Source: Rhizobium rhizogenes (GTDB taxonomy: Bacteria; Pseudomonadota; Alphaproteobacteria; Rhizobiales; Rhizobiaceae). From it: 64,000 nucleotides of DNA. Position numbers and translations under genes: made by a program. The notes under the pieces were generated by a model. That model searched no databases, was not told the DNA's origin, and worked only from the letters and a program-made list of their open reading frames with translations. The stretch is from positions 124,001-188,000 of the forward strand of contig NZ_CP019703.3 in NCBI RefSeq assembly GCF_002005205.3, in the 5' to 3' direction. Below are positions 42,786 to 53,054 of the stretch, one piece after another. The stretch's first letter is position 1; each line of letters begins with the position of its first letter.

Positions 42786-43867
42786 TGACCCAAAGTTTCG
42801 ACATTGAACTGTCGCACTGCCGCAAGACGTACGGCGACATCAACGTTCTGGACGACGTCTCCCTTCAGGTCAAGAACGGTGAGTTCATCACCGTTCTCGG
42901 CCCAAGTGGTTGCGGCAAGACAACGACATTGCGTGTGATCGGGGGCTTCATCATTCCCGACAGCGGGCGTGTTTCGATCAGAGGCAGGGAGGTTACCAAC
43001 CTGCCTCCCTACAAACGCAACATCGGCGTGGTCTTCCAAAACTACGCCCTGTGGCCCCACATGACTGTGGCAGAAATCCTCTCGTTCGGTCTTCGCATAC
43101 GCAAGCTGCCCCGGGAAGAGATCGCGCGTCGTGTAGACCGTGCCCTCAGCATGGTGCAATTGACCGGCTTGAAGGATCGATATCCTCGTGAACTCAGTGG
43201 CGGGCAGCAGCAACGCGTCGCCATGGCACGAGCGCTTGCGATCGATCCTGAGGTGATCATTCTTGATGAGCCGCTGTCCAATCTGGATCGGCGCTTGCGG
43301 GAAGAACTCCGTATTGAATTGAAGCGACTGCAGCGGTCTCTTGGGGTGACGATGCTATTCGTCACGCACGATCAGGAGGAGGCGCTCTCCATGTCCGACC
43401 AAGTGGTGGTCATGCAATCCGGAAGGATTCAGCAAATCGCCGACCCGAGGACAGTCTATGAGCGCCCGGCGAACCGTTTTGTTGCCGGCTTTCTTGGTAG
43501 CGCAAATTTCCTGCCCGGAGAACTGGTGCAGAATTCCAAGGAGAGCAGGGCCGAAATCAAGCTCAGCAATGGCGCCGTCGTGACTGCGCATGCGCCGTCG
43601 GCCAGGGCGGTCGGAGAGAAGGTCACCGTTATTGTTCGGCCCGAGTGGCTGGTACTTGAACGGCAGGGCAGCAATCCGCCTGCAAATCAGCTCGAGGGCA
43701 CGGTCGGCGATGTGATCTATGAAGGCTCTGCAATTCGATATGGGATCAAACTCACTCACGAACCTGAGGCGCCCGTTTTCCTGCAGGAACGGTCTAACGC
43801 CGATGTTTTGAAACCCGGAGACAAGGTCAGGATCAATGTCACTAACGCCGTCGTTGCCGCAGAGTGA
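42785..43867 (+). CDS. ABC importer ATP-binding protein (PotA/FbpC type)
   Basis: This 360-residue ATPase overlaps the preceding stop as TAATG. Motifs are Walker A GPSGCGKTTTL, signature [16 protein letters not shown], Walker B VIILDEPLSNLD and FVTHDQEEALSMSD. A C-terminal TOBE domain (~280-360; VIVRPEWLVLERQ) is typical of regulated importers. The first permease gene begins inside its last codons, so the operon is tightly coupled. Confidence 0.95.
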   Translation: MTQSFDIELSHCRKTYGDINVLDDVSLQVKNGEFITVLGPSGCGKTTTLRVIGGFIIPDSGRVSIRGREVTNLPPYKRNIGVVFQNYALWPHMTVAEILSFGLRIRKLPREEIARRVDRALSMVQLTGLKDRYPRELSGGQQQRVAMARALAIDPEVIILDEPLSNLDRRLREELRIELKRLQRSLGVTMLFVTHDQEEALSMSDQVVVMQSGRIQQIADPRTVYERPANRFVAGFLGSANFLPGELVQNSKESRAEIKLSNGAVVTAHAPSARAVGEKVTVIVRPEWLVLERQGSNPPANQLEGTVGDVIYEGSAIRYGIKLTHEPEAPVFLQERSNADVLKPGDKVRINVTNAVVAAE

Positions 43868-44747
43868 TGAACGCAGAGGACTTTGGGAGCGTGTGGTTGC
43901 GTGGTCTACCCAAGCGCCGCTGTTCCTGCCGTTCGCCTTCGTCATCTTGTTCTTTTTCGTTCCCATGTGCTGGCTCGTTGCGACGAGCATGTCCTCCCAT
44001 GAGGTTGGCAGCGCGCCTGTATTTACAGGCACGCTAGAGCACTACGCGAGGTTCTGGACGGACCCCTTCTATCTCGAAACAGCGCTCTGGACGACCGTTA
44101 AGCTGTCGGTTTTGTCCACGGTGCTTGCTCTGATTATCGGGTATGTGCTGGCCTACTACATTGCCGAGCTCCCTGCTGACCGCAGAGGGTTTCTCACCAG
44201 CATGGTGGTTGTGTCCCTCTCTGTGAACATCGTTATCCGGATCTTTGGATTGAATGTTCTTCTAATGAGCGGCGGACTTATTGATAGCGCCCTGACCTTC
44301 ATGGGGATGCCGAAGGTCCGCATCATGTATACCGAGCTTGGGGTTTTGATAGGGTTGGTTCAGATCGCCATCCCGTATGTCGTTTTGCCTCTTATCGGTG
44401 TCATAGCCGCGATCGACCCGGCCCTCAAAGAGGCGGCGGCAAGCGTGGGCGCCAACAAGTACAAGACCTTTTGGGCCGTAACCTTCCCGCTGTCGCTGCC
44501 CGGAGTCGTGGCGGGCACACTGATTGCGTTCACTTTGAACGCCGCAGCTTTTGCGATTCCGTCCCTCATGGGCGGCGGTCGGGTCAAAATGATGGGCATG
44601 ATGGCCTACGAACAAGCCACCGTGCAGGGGAACTTCCCCTTCGCAGCGGCGATCGGCATAAGCCTGACGATTCTGAGCATCCTGATTACTGCAATCTATT
44701 TGTTTGCCATCAATCAAACATTCCGCACGGCGAGGAGAGCAGCATGA
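43836..44747 (+). CDS. ABC importer permease 1 (PotB type)
   Basis: This 303-residue protein starts 32 bp inside the ATPase gene and has about six membrane helices (LFLPFAFVILFFFVPMCWLV near the N-terminus). The EAA loop is KEAAASVGANKYKTFWAVTFPLSLPGVVAG. It pairs with the next permease. Confidence 0.92.
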   Translation: MSLTPSLPQSDERRGLWERVVAWSTQAPLFLPFAFVILFFFVPMCWLVATSMSSHEVGSAPVFTGTLEHYARFWTDPFYLETALWTTVKLSVLSTVLALIIGYVLAYYIAELPADRRGFLTSMVVVSLSVNIVIRIFGLNVLLMSGGLIDSALTFMGMPKVRIMYTELGVLIGLVQIAIPYVVLPLIGVIAAIDPALKEAAASVGANKYKTFWAVTFPLSLPGVVAGTLIAFTLNAAAFAIPSLMGGGRVKMMGMMAYEQATVQGNFPFAAAIGISLTILSILITAIYLFAINQTFRTARRAA

Positions 44748-45589
44748 GCGCTACCACAACTGTCTCGACGGGGAAGGGCGTTTCGGCCAGGAAGGTGTGG
44801 TTGCCACTCCCCACAGGATTAGGTATTGCCGCTTTCTGCGCGTTCGTCACCGTCGTGGCGCCACTGTTTGTGGTCGCCGGCGCAGCTTTGAACGCGGAAG
44901 CCATGTTCTTTCCGCCCAAGCAATTGACGTTGCATTGGATGATTGCGGCTCTCACGGACAGAAGCTTCGTGAATGGCGCCCTCATCAGCTTTGCCGTCGC
45001 AGCAGTAGCAGCCACGGTCTCAACGATCTTCGCACTTCCGGTCGCGCTCCAATTGCGGAAAGCACCGCCCACGGTGGCGAAGGTCCTGACTTTGTCGTTC
45101 ATGGGGCCGTTGCTCGTACCCTCGGTGATCTTTGCTCTGTCGTTGTATTCGGTGATGATCTACGCTTTCGGGGTGACGAACCTATTTGCGCTCGTCATCG
45201 GCCACGTGATGATCACCATGCCATACCCGGTACGAACGATCACAGCCGTTACCGAGAACCTCGACCCCGCGCTGGAGGATGCTGCAAGCAGTGTCGGCGC
45301 AAATCCGTGGCGTACGTTTGTGTCAGTAACGTTGCCGTTGATCAAACCTGGTGTGATCGCTGGCTTTCTCTTTGCTTTCATAACCTCGTGGAATGACTTC
45401 TCCATCTCGGTCTTCCTCACGCCGCGCGAACTGCAGCCACTGCCGATCAAAATCTATGAGTATCTCCTCTACCAATACAGGCCATTGATAGCCGCAGTTG
45501 CCACCTGGTCGGTGATTGGTTCGGCCATCGTCGTTCTCATAATCGACCGTCTGGTGGGGCTGAACGTCTTTACCGGTCGTCGCGGCTAG
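44744..45589 (+). CDS. ABC importer permease 2 (PotC type)
   Basis: This is 281 residues starting within the previous stop (ATGA), after GGAGAG. It has six hydrophobic segments and the EAA loop EDAASSVGANPWRTFVSVTLPLIKPGVIAG. It is the last gene of the importer operon; a terminator follows at 45630-45651. Confidence 0.92.
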   Translation: MSATTTVSTGKGVSARKVWLPLPTGLGIAAFCAFVTVVAPLFVVAGAALNAEAMFFPPKQLTLHWMIAALTDRSFVNGALISFAVAAVAATVSTIFALPVALQLRKAPPTVAKVLTLSFMGPLLVPSVIFALSLYSVMIYAFGVTNLFALVIGHVMITMPYPVRTITAVTENLDPALEDAASSVGANPWRTFVSVTLPLIKPGVIAGFLFAFITSWNDFSISVFLTPRELQPLPIKIYEYLLYQYRPLIAAVATWSVIGSAIVVLIIDRLVGLNVFTGRRG

Positions 45590-45629
45590 TACAGTAGATA
45601 TGATCACATCTGAAATTTAATTTTAAGAA

Positions 45630-45651
45630 GGGGCGCTCGGCGCCCCTTTTT
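45630..45651. terminator. Rho-independent terminator between the importer operon and hutF
   Basis: GGGGCGC-TCG-GCGCCCC followed by TTTTT serves the plus-strand importer operon. The A-rich left flank means it may also act for the convergent hutF gene. Confidence 0.9.
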
Positions 45652-45746
45652 GCATGCCAGTTTATTCCCCGACGCCTCGAAATTACGCCAACGCAAAACA
45701 GGCGACCTTGCAAGGACAAGACCGCCAACTCGCCTCCGCGTGTCGA

Positions 45747-47108
45747 TCAGCGGCGAACCAACTTCTGCATTGTGGTGAGGAAGCGTCGATTGATCTTGTC
45801 TCGGGCGACGTGGCGACCGGCTACCACTTGTCTGCGGCCTTGAACCCAAACGTTGTCGATCGCAACCCCATCTGCAAAGATCCAATGATCCAGGATCTCG
45901 TCATCTTCGAGATAGGGAACTTCTGTGAGATTGAGTGAAAGCATGTCGGCAGAATTGTGTACCTCAATGCCACTCTCCGCGTTCAGCGCCATGGCGCCGC
46001 CGCGGACGGCAGAGACGATAAGATTGCGACCCGTTGAGCCGCCCGGCGCTGCCAGGACGTTACGTGCTTGGAGTCGCAGTCGTTGTGAATATTCAAGTTG
46101 CCGCAGCTCTCCGTTCAGGGAAATGAGAACGTTCGAGTCGGAACCAATGCCGACACGGCCTCCTTGTTCGCAGAAAATTTGGCCTGGAAAAATACCGTCG
46201 CCAAGATTGGCCTCGGTAATCGGGCAAAGCCCAGCGATAGCGCCAGTCCGCGCCATTCTTGCCGTTTCGATTTCGGTCATATGAGTTGCGTGAATTAGGC
46301 ACCAGCGCTGGTCCACAGGTGCATTGTCCAACAACCATTCAACAGGACGAGCAGAGGACCAGGCAATACAATCCGAAACTTCCTTCATCTGCTCGGCGAT
46401 ATGGATATGGATTGGCCCTCCGCCAGACATTGAGGTGACCGCAAGCAGTTCCTGCGGTATGACGGCTCTCAGGCTGTGTGGTGCGACACCAAGCTCGGCG
46501 CCGTCGATTTTCGCGACTAGAGATCGGCACGCAACCATTAGTCGTTCGAAGCTGTCGAGCGAATTGATAAATCGTCGTTGCCCCTCCACCGGTTCGAGTC
46601 CGCCGAAATCCGAGTGGGCGTAAAAGACAGGTAGCAGGGTCAAGTTTATTCCGGTGGCACTCGCGGCCGCTGCGACTCGTTCCGCCATTTCCGCAATGTT
46701 GGAGTAATGGTTTCCATCCGGGCTATGATGCAGGTAGTGAAACTCGCCGACACGGCTGAAACCTGCTTCAAGCATTTCCATGTAGAGCTGGGACGCAACA
46801 GCCTCGACATCGTCGGGGCTCATCGTCAAGGCGAACCGGTACATTACATTTCGCCAGCTCCAGAAGCTGTCATCTGACGGCCCGCGGGTCTCGGCCAGAC
46901 CTGCCATTGCGCGCTGAAAGGCGTGGCTATGGAGATTGCCCATCGCAGGCAGAATGATTTGATGGTGTTCGTCGGATGGTGCAGGATCAGCATCGGTCGA
47001 TACCGACGCGATGGTTCCGCTCTCGACCAACACCCTGACATTGTCGTGCCAGCCGCTCGGAAGAAGGGCCTTCCGTGCGAAAAGTGCTGAACTGTTCAAT
47101 TCCTTCAT
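45747..47108 (-). CDS. hutF: Formimidoylglutamate deiminase
   Basis: This 453-residue amidohydrolase converts N-formimidoyl-L-glutamate to N-formyl-L-glutamate and ammonia. Metal-site motifs are [12 protein letters not shown] (HxH), [25 protein letters not shown] and [12 protein letters not shown]. Together with hutG it makes the two-step branch of histidine breakdown found in Pseudomonas and rhizobia. It is divergent from hutI and shares the operator-like site at 47166. Confidence 0.93.
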   Translation of the reverse strand: MKELNSSALFARKALLPSGWHDNVRVLVESGTIASVSTDADPAPSDEHHQIILPAMGNLHSHAFQRAMAGLAETRGPSDDSFWSWRNVMYRFALTMSPDDVEAVASQLYMEMLEAGFSRVGEFHYLHHSPDGNHYSNIAEMAERVAAAASATGINLTLLPVFYAHSDFGGLEPVEGQRRFINSLDSFERLMVACRSLVAKIDGAELGVAPHSLRAVIPQELLAVTSMSGGGPIHIHIAEQMKEVSDCIAWSSARPVEWLLDNAPVDQRWCLIHATHMTEIETARMARTGAIAGLCPITEANLGDGIFPGQIFCEQGGRVGIGSDSNVLISLNGELRQLEYSQRLRLQARNVLAAPGGSTGRNLIVSAVRGGAMALNAESGIEVHNSADMLSLNLTEVPYLEDDEILDHWIFADGVAIDNVWVQGRRQVVAGRHVARDKINRRFLTTMQKLVRR

Positions 47109-47165
47109 AGCTTCCCTCTGATTTTTTGCGAAACGCAGGCAACTTTGGTGCTTGCAATTCCGTGT

Positions 47166-47181
47166 ATTGGTATATACAAAA
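47166..47181. promoter_or_regulatory. Candidate HutC operator between hutF and hutI
   Basis: ATTGGTATATACAAAA is the inverted copy of the site in front of hutH. It lies about 60 bp upstream of hutF and 42 bp upstream of the hutI ATG, so one site could control both. Confidence 0.7.
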
Positions 47182-47222
47182 TATCAGTAATGAAAGACAA
47201 ATATAGAGCAACGGGGATCGAG

Positions 47223-48407
47223 ATGTCAGTGGCAACGCCCGCATCCGATGAGGAAATCGTCGTTTGGAGGAACGCGCATCTGGCGACTGTCGCGGGAGAT
47301 CGAGACGGCCTGGGTGTCGTAGAGGGTGGCGCGATAGTGGTCAGAGGTGACCGCATCGCATACGTCGGAACCGACGCAAATCTCCCGGCGTTGGCGAGAG
47401 GCGCGGTTCAAGTCGATTTGGAGGGCCGGTGGGTGACGCCGGCATTGATCGACTGCCATACGCACTTGGTATTCGGTGGCGACCGCGCACACGAATTCGA
47501 AATGCGACTCGCCGGTGCGTCGTGTGAGGAGATCGCACTGGCCGGTGGGGGAATTGCTTCTTCTGTAAACGCCACGAACAAATTTTCCGAGGATGAACTC
47601 GTTTTGCAAGATCTGCCTCGACTTGACGCCCTCATGGAAGAGAGACTGTCGACGGTCGAGATAAAGTCTGGCTACGGCCTCAACGTCGAAGCTGAATTGA
47701 AAATGCTGCGTGTGGCAAGGGGATTGGAGACGCTGAGACCGGTGCGCGTCGTGACCACTTATCTCGCCGCCCATGCGATCCCGTCAAGTTACAGAGGCAG
47801 GAATGGCGACTACATCAAGGATGTCGTCATCCCTGGACTCGAGCGGGGCAGGAGGGAAGGTCTCATCGATGCGGTGGATGGTTTTTGTGAAAATATCGCA
47901 TTTTCGCCAGCGGAGATATCCAAGGTATTCGACAAGGCGACTGCGATAGGCCTTCCGGTAAAGTTGCACGCGGAGCAGCTATCCGATCTTGGAGGAGCAA
48001 AGCTAGCCGCGTCCTATCGAGCGCTCTCGGCAGATCATCTTGAGTGCCTCGATGAAGAAGGTGCCCAAGCGCTCGCTATGGCTGGTACGGTGGCTGTTCT
48101 TCTGCCAGGAGCATTCTATACACTCCGAGAAAAGCAGCTGCCGCCAGTGCAAGCGCTTCGCAATGCCGGCACGCCTATCGCTATCGCAACAGACTGCAAT
48201 CCGGGCACTTCACCACGGACCTCGTTGCTGCTGACTATGAATATGGCAGCCACGTTGTTCGGCTTGACGGTCGACGAGTGCGTCGCTGGCGCGACAAGAG
48301 AGGCTGCACGTGCCCTTGGTCTCTTGCATGAAACTGGAACCCTCGAGGTCGGAAGGTCCGCTGATTTCGCGATCTGGAATATCGGACGGCCAGCTGAGCT
48401 GGTCTAG
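47223..48407 (+). CDS. hutI: Imidazolonepropionase
   Basis: This 394-residue amidohydrolase opens imidazolonepropionate to N-formimidoylglutamate. I take the ATG at 47223 (GGGGATCGAG just upstream); the frame also opens at 47145, but that would overlap the operator. Motifs are [59 protein letters not shown] and [15 protein letters not shown]. Confidence 0.95.
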   Translation: MSVATPASDEEIVVWRNAHLATVAGDRDGLGVVEGGAIVVRGDRIAYVGTDANLPALARGAVQVDLEGRWVTPALIDCHTHLVFGGDRAHEFEMRLAGASCEEIALAGGGIASSVNATNKFSEDELVLQDLPRLDALMEERLSTVEIKSGYGLNVEAELKMLRVARGLETLRPVRVVTTYLAAHAIPSSYRGRNGDYIKDVVIPGLERGRREGLIDAVDGFCENIAFSPAEISKVFDKATAIGLPVKLHAEQLSDLGGAKLAASYRALSADHLECLDEEGAQALAMAGTVAVLLPGAFYTLREKQLPPVQALRNAGTPIAIATDCNPGTSPRTSLLLTMNMAATLFGLTVDECVAGATREAARALGLLHETGTLEVGRSADFAIWNIGRPAELV

Positions 48408-48545
48408 CGGATGGGCTTCAATCCCCTGCATGCGCGAATATTTAAGGGACGAGGACTGCGGCCGTGACTTTAAGTCATGTCCCTGGCGTTTCGAACCTGG
48501 CTGGTTCTTTCACCTCCATTCGCTAGTCGTAGAAGAGAAGAAATC

Positions 48546-49346
48546 ATGAGTGTTTTTGAAGTTCGCCACGGCACCTCTCCGGTTATTCTAGCAATGCCCC
48601 ATACCGGTACCGATGTTCCGAGCGAGATCTGGGAGCGGTTGAACGACAATGGCCGGCAGCTGATCGATACCGATTGGTATATACATAATCTGTACGATGG
48701 TCTTTTAGAGAAAGCCACAGTCGTTCGAGCGATGTTTCATCGCTACGTCATTGATGCCAACCGGGATCCGGAAGGGGCGAGTTTGTACCCTGGGCAGAAC
48801 ACCACTGGCCTTATCCCCAAAACGGACTTTGATGGTGAAGCCATCTGGAAATCCGGTGCGGAACCGACAGACGACGATATCGCTCAACGAGTCGCTACTT
48901 TCCACTCACCCTACCATACCGCCCTCCAATCAGAGATCGAGCGGGTGAAGGCAATTCACGGCTTGGCCATTGTCTATGACTGTCACTCAATCCGCTCGCA
49001 CATTCCCTTCCTGTTCGAGGGAACGTTGCCCGACTTCAATATCGGGACCAATGACGGGCAGTCGTGTCATCCCGCAGTCGCGGCGGCCGTCGTTAACGTC
49101 GTTCGCAATGCTGATGGCTACACACGCACGTTGAACGGTCGGTTCAAGGGAGGGTGGACCACAAGGCATTACGGCACGCTCGAAAGCGGCGTCCACGCGA
49201 TCCAAATGGAACTGGCGCAATCGACTCATCTTTCGGCAGAGGAACCGCCATTTTCCTATGACACCGCAAAAGCCGAGCGCATCCGCGCCCGTCTCAGGGA
49301 CATTCTGACCAACCTCGAGCGCGCCGCATCCGAACTCAAGAAGTGA
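48546..49346 (+). CDS. hutG: N-formylglutamate deformylase
   Basis: This is 266 residues from [25 protein letters not shown]. The frame is open earlier, but an AGAAGAGAAG site precedes this ATG. It hydrolyses N-formylglutamate to glutamate and formate. Motifs include [45 protein letters not shown] and [14 protein letters not shown]. Confidence 0.93.
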   Translation: MSVFEVRHGTSPVILAMPHTGTDVPSEIWERLNDNGRQLIDTDWYIHNLYDGLLEKATVVRAMFHRYVIDANRDPEGASLYPGQNTTGLIPKTDFDGEAIWKSGAEPTDDDIAQRVATFHSPYHTALQSEIERVKAIHGLAIVYDCHSIRSHIPFLFEGTLPDFNIGTNDGQSCHPAVAAAVVNVVRNADGYTRTLNGRFKGGWTTRHYGTLESGVHAIQMELAQSTHLSAEEPPFSYDTAKAERIRARLRDILTNLERAASELKK

Positions 49347-49365
49347 ATATTGGGAGCCACTGACC

Positions 49366-51051
49366 ATGACCAATCCTCGACACAATATCCGCGAAGTTCG
49401 CGCGCCACGCGGCTCGGAGCTCAACACCAAGAGCTGGATGACCGAAGCGCCGCTGCGCATGCTGATGAACAACCTCGATCCTGATGTGGCTGAAAACCCC
49501 CACGAGCTGGTGGTTTATGGCGGCATCGGCCGGGCGGCACGCACCTGGAACGACTTCGAAACGATTGCGGCGACGCTGAAGACGCTCAATGCGGATGAGA
49601 CCCTGCTCGTTCAGTCGGGCAAGCCGGTCGGTGTCTTCCGGACCCACAAGGATGCGCCGCGCGTCCTGATCGCCAACTCGAACCTCGTGCCGCACTGGGC
49701 AACCTGGGACCATTTCAACGAGCTGGATAAGAAGGGCCTTGCCATGTACGGCCAGATGACGGCCGGCTCGTGGATCTATATCGGCACGCAGGGCATCGTG
49801 CAGGGCACCTACGAAACCTTCGTCGAGGCCGGCCGCCAGCATTACGGCGGCAATCTCAAAGGCAAATGGATCCTGACCGGCGGTCTCGGCGGCATGGGCG
49901 GCGCCCAGCCGCTCGCCGCCGTCATGGCAGGTGCCTGCTGCCTGGCCGTCGAAAGCGATGAGACCCGCATCGATTTCCGTCTTCGCACCCGCTATGTCGA
50001 CGAGAAGGCAAGGACGCTCGACGAGGCCCTCGAGATGATCCAGCGCTGGACCAAAGCCGGCGAGGCAAAATCCGTCGGCCTGCTGGGCAATGCCGCGGAA
50101 ATTTTCCCCGAGCTCGTGCGGCGTATGGAGGCCGGTGGTCCACGCCCCGACATCGTCACCGATCAGACCTCGGCCCATGATCCGCTCAACGGTTATCTGC
50201 CAATCGGCTGGACCGTTGCCCAGCACAAGGCCAAGCGCGAAAGCGACCCGAAGACCGTCGAGGCTGCCGCCCGCGCCTCGATGAAAGTCCATGTCGAAGC
50301 CATGGTTGCCTTCTGGGATGCCGGGGTGCCGACGCTCGACTACGGCAACAACATCCGCCAGGTCGCAAAGGAGGAAGGTCTTGAGAACGCCTTCGCCTTC
50401 CCGGGTTTCGTTCCGGCCTATATCCGCCCGCTCTTCTGCCGCGGCATCGGTCCGTTCCGCTGGGCCGCCCTTTCCGGCGATCCGGAGGACATCTACAAGA
50501 CCGACGCCAAGGTCAAGGACCTGCTGCCCGACAACAGGCACCTGCACAACTGGCTTGACATGGCCCGCGAACGCATCGCCTTCCAGGGCCTGCCGGCTCG
50601 CATCTGCTGGGTCGGCCTCGCCGACCGTCATCGCCTGGCGCTGGCCTTCAATGAGATGGTCAAGAACGGCGAGCTTTCGGCACCCGTGGTCATCGGTCGC
50701 GACCATCTCGACTCCGGATCGGTCGCCTCGCCCAACCGCGAGACCGAAGCGATGAAGGACGGCTCTGACGCCGTCTCCGACTGGCCGCTGCTCAACGCAC
50801 TGCTCAACACCGCATCGGGGGCTACCTGGGTGTCGCTACACCATGGCGGCGGCGTTGGCATGGGCTTTAGCCAGCATTCGGGCGTTGTCATCTGCGCCGA
50901 CGGCTCCGACGATGCCGCCAAGCGGCTGGAGCGCGTTCTCTGGAACGACCCGGCGACCGGAGTCATGCGCCACGCCGATGCGGGCTACGAGATCGCCATC
51001 GACTGCGCCAAGGACAAAGGCCTGCGTCTGCCGGGCATTCTCGGGAACTGA
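49366..51051 (+). CDS. hutU: Urocanate hydratase (urocanase)
   Basis: This 561-residue enzyme uses tightly bound NAD+ to turn urocanate into imidazolonepropionate. Length and signatures are standard ([72 protein letters not shown]). It is much richer in G+C at third positions than hutG upstream, hinting that it has a separate history. The start lies 19 bp after hutG and the stop 5 bp before hutD. Confidence 0.96.
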   Translation: MTNPRHNIREVRAPRGSELNTKSWMTEAPLRMLMNNLDPDVAENPHELVVYGGIGRAARTWNDFETIAATLKTLNADETLLVQSGKPVGVFRTHKDAPRVLIANSNLVPHWATWDHFNELDKKGLAMYGQMTAGSWIYIGTQGIVQGTYETFVEAGRQHYGGNLKGKWILTGGLGGMGGAQPLAAVMAGACCLAVESDETRIDFRLRTRYVDEKARTLDEALEMIQRWTKAGEAKSVGLLGNAAEIFPELVRRMEAGGPRPDIVTDQTSAHDPLNGYLPIGWTVAQHKAKRESDPKTVEAAARASMKVHVEAMVAFWDAGVPTLDYGNNIRQVAKEEGLENAFAFPGFVPAYIRPLFCRGIGPFRWAALSGDPEDIYKTDAKVKDLLPDNRHLHNWLDMARERIAFQGLPARICWVGLADRHRLALAFNEMVKNGELSAPVVIGRDHLDSGSVASPNRETEAMKDGSDAVSDWPLLNALLNTASGATWVSLHHGGGVGMGFSQHSGVVICADGSDDAAKRLERVLWNDPATGVMRHADAGYEIAIDCAKDKGLRLPGILGN

Positions 51052-51056
51052 AGCAA

Positions 51057-51623
51057 ATGCGCGTTCTGCGTTCCGCGCAGTACAAGCGCACGATGTGGAA
51101 GAACGGCAAGGGAGAGACGGTGGAGATCGCCGTCTCCCCTCCGGATGCGTCGGTCGACGATTTCGACTGGCGCATCAGCACCGCGACGGTCGCTCTCGAT
51201 GGGCCTTTCTCGACATTCGATGAAGTCGATCGGACGTTGAGCGTGCTGACGGGGGAGGGGATAGAACTCGCGATTGCCGGGGAGCCCGCCACCGTCTGCT
51301 CTCAGAATAGTCCGCCTTTTACCTTTCGAGCGGACGTCCCGACCACCGCTCGACTGGTGGATGGCCCTATCAGCGACCTCAATGTCATGAGCCGGAGGGG
51401 ACGCTTCGGTCATCGCGTTGCGAGGTGCAGGCTTGATGGCGAATTGGAGGTCGGATCGGATGTCGCGGTGGTGTTCGTCATCGTGATGTCCGGCTGCGCG
51501 CTAAAGAATTCCGGGGAGCGACTGGAAAGCCTCGATGCCCTTCACCTGGATCGCGCCGAAAAAGTCGTTCTTCGGGCAAACGGCCCGACGACGGCGTTCG
51601 TCGTCGAGTTGCTGCCACTTTGA
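51057..51623 (+). CDS. hutD: HutD-family protein
   Basis: This 188-residue bicupin-like protein begins MRVLRSAQYKRTMWKNGKGETVEIAVSPP, with DWRISTATVALDGPFSTFDEVDRTL typical of HutD. In Pseudomonas HutD limits or fine-tunes hut expression, possibly by binding formylglutamate or urocanate; the mechanism is unsettled. It is the last gene of the hutI-G-U-D series. Confidence 0.9.
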   Translation: MRVLRSAQYKRTMWKNGKGETVEIAVSPPDASVDDFDWRISTATVALDGPFSTFDEVDRTLSVLTGEGIELAIAGEPATVCSQNSPPFTFRADVPTTARLVDGPISDLNVMSRRGRFGHRVARCRLDGELEVGSDVAVVFVIVMSGCALKNSGERLESLDALHLDRAEKVVLRANGPTTAFVVELLPL

Positions 51624-51654
51624 ACGGGAAAATGAACACCCTGAGGATACCAAG

Positions 51655-51843
51655 TTGAACAGGCAAAATATCGAGAACAGGCAAGCCGAGGCGGTCAACC
51701 TGGTTGAGAACTACGGGCCGATTGGCATTCGTTCTGTCGCTGCCGCATGTGCAGCGAGGCCTCCTCAAAAAGAACTGGATGAGTCGTCGTCAATCGAGTT
51801 TCCAGCGGTGCGCGCCCGCTGGCTCGGTGACGGGGATGATTGA
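51655..51843 (+). CDS. Small hypothetical protein
   Basis: A TTG start after GAGG gives 62 residues (LNRQNIENRQAEAVNLVENYG...VRARWLGDGDD). No family is recognised. It overlaps the start of the LuxR-type gene by a few bases, suggesting they are co-translated. The polar N-terminus and acidic C-terminus give no functional clue. Confidence 0.4.
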   Translation: MNRQNIENRQAEAVNLVENYGPIGIRSVAAACAARPPQKELDESSSIEFPAVRARWLGDGDD

Positions 51844-52067
51844 GTTTGAAGGTCGGCGATGTGGTCATGGAGTTTGTGTTGCCCGGTCCATTAGAACTAG
51901 CATGCCTTCGGTGGCTGTCTCGCGGCAAAACGCTCGCCGAAATCGCTCTGCTTCAAGGCAAAACCGTCTCTGAAATTGCGCATCATGTCGAACGCGCGCT
52001 TGCCGCGCTTAACGCAAAATCGGCACAGGAAGCACTCGCAAAAGCTCACCTTTCGAACGGCAACTGA
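51840..52067 (+). CDS. Stand-alone LuxR-type helix-turn-helix protein
   Basis: About 75 residues from a TTG. It is little more than a LuxR-type DNA-binding unit: ELACLRWLSRGKTLAEIALLQGKTVSEIAHHVERALAALNAKSAQEALAKA, with the recognition helix about residues 38-55. No receiver or autoinducer domain is present. Such short proteins occur in rhizobia, often as degenerate quorum or stress regulators. The start may lie a few codons later. Confidence 0.6.
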   Translation: MSLKVGDVVMEFVLPGPLELACLRWLSRGKTLAEIALLQGKTVSEIAHHVERALAALNAKSAQEALAKAHLSNGN

Positions 52068-52133
52068 TCTGAAACAGAGGCTCGTTCGGTTGGCCTGCAT
52101 CAGGAGTGTTTTCCCCTCGTAGGGCGAAACTAC

Positions 52134-52760
52134 ATGTCGACGGATTTCAATGCTGAGCTCCATGCCCGGCCGTCTATCTACTTCACCGGTCCGGCCTTCG
52201 TTGAGCATGTTGCGGTCATGCGCTCCGGTCCGATTACGCAGGATGGTGCGCGCGGCATATCCACCGACCCGTGTCACAGTGAGAATTTGCGCACGCAGGT
52301 GGAACATCATACGGAATTCGTCACCGTACGCGCGTGTCGAAAATCAGCGAGGAGGCGGCGTCCTGGCCCACTTCCAGTCTCAGCCTTTCCGAAATCGCGG
52401 CTTTAGTGGACATAAGCTCGCCGCAGCTTATCTGTCGGATCGGCATCCTGATACTGGGTACTGCCCCAAAGGAACTCGGGCCTGTGCTGTCGAGTCTCGG
52501 GTTTCGCGATACCGCAGCGTCGTCGATCGGCGGCGGTGCGGCGCAGGTGTGTTCGGATTTCCGCGTTCAGCCGGACCAAACGAGCCGCGTCCTTCTCTTC
52601 AACAAGGACCTGAACGCCTACAGAAAGGTGCGGTGGAAAATGCCAACAAGCGCATTCGCCGCTTCATGCCAGGTGATACCGATCTTGCAGCCGTCTCTCA
52701 GCGCGACCTGACCCACCTTGCCCGCCATCTCAAGGATCAACCGCGAAAATGCCTCGGATA
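52134..52760 (+). pseudogene. Decayed DUF3422-family gene
   Basis: Fragments in three frames line up with one protein of the DUF3422 family. These are FNAELHARPSIYFTGPAFVEHVAVM and HHTEFVTV in one frame (from 52134), then LGFRDTAASSIGGGAAQVCSDFRVQPDQTSRVLLF in a second (52480-52610), then a further frame to about 52760. The middle of the protein is also shortened. The normal product is a membrane-anchored protein of about 420 residues of unknown function, found in proteobacterial chromosomes. At least two frameshifts make it non-functional. Confidence 0.65.
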
Positions 52761-53054
52761 AAAAACCCCAGCAGAAGTGTTCATGGCACATTTGCAGGAA
52801 GAGGGGTGATCCCCTACCCTAGACGCCGGCATGATGCACTTGGGTTAGCTTTTCCAAAACAATCCGTGATTTTGCATCTGGTTAAACTGGTCCAGGATGT
52901 TTAGTGACACCTGGCCCGGCCGTATACGAGCCTTCATCCGTGAGACATATCAACCACGACGTCCAAAGCTGGAAATATTAAAGGTCACCGGTGCTGAACC
53001 GCGGTATCGGAAAACGCTTGGGCGATGAGGAAAAGCGAGCGAACTCCGATTGTT
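52761..53054. other. Spacer without recognised genes
   Basis: About 290 bp between the decayed DUF3422 gene and the TetR gene. I see only short accidental frames. Confidence 0.4.

Noticed and set aside
48675..48690. Operator-like GATTGGTATATACATAATC
   Set aside because: It lies inside the hutG coding sequence (residues DTDWYIHN), far from any start, and is explained by the codons.
49336..50706. 456-residue minus-strand frame
   Set aside because: It is antisense to hutU; long antisense frames are common in GC-rich genes and this one has no recognisable domain.
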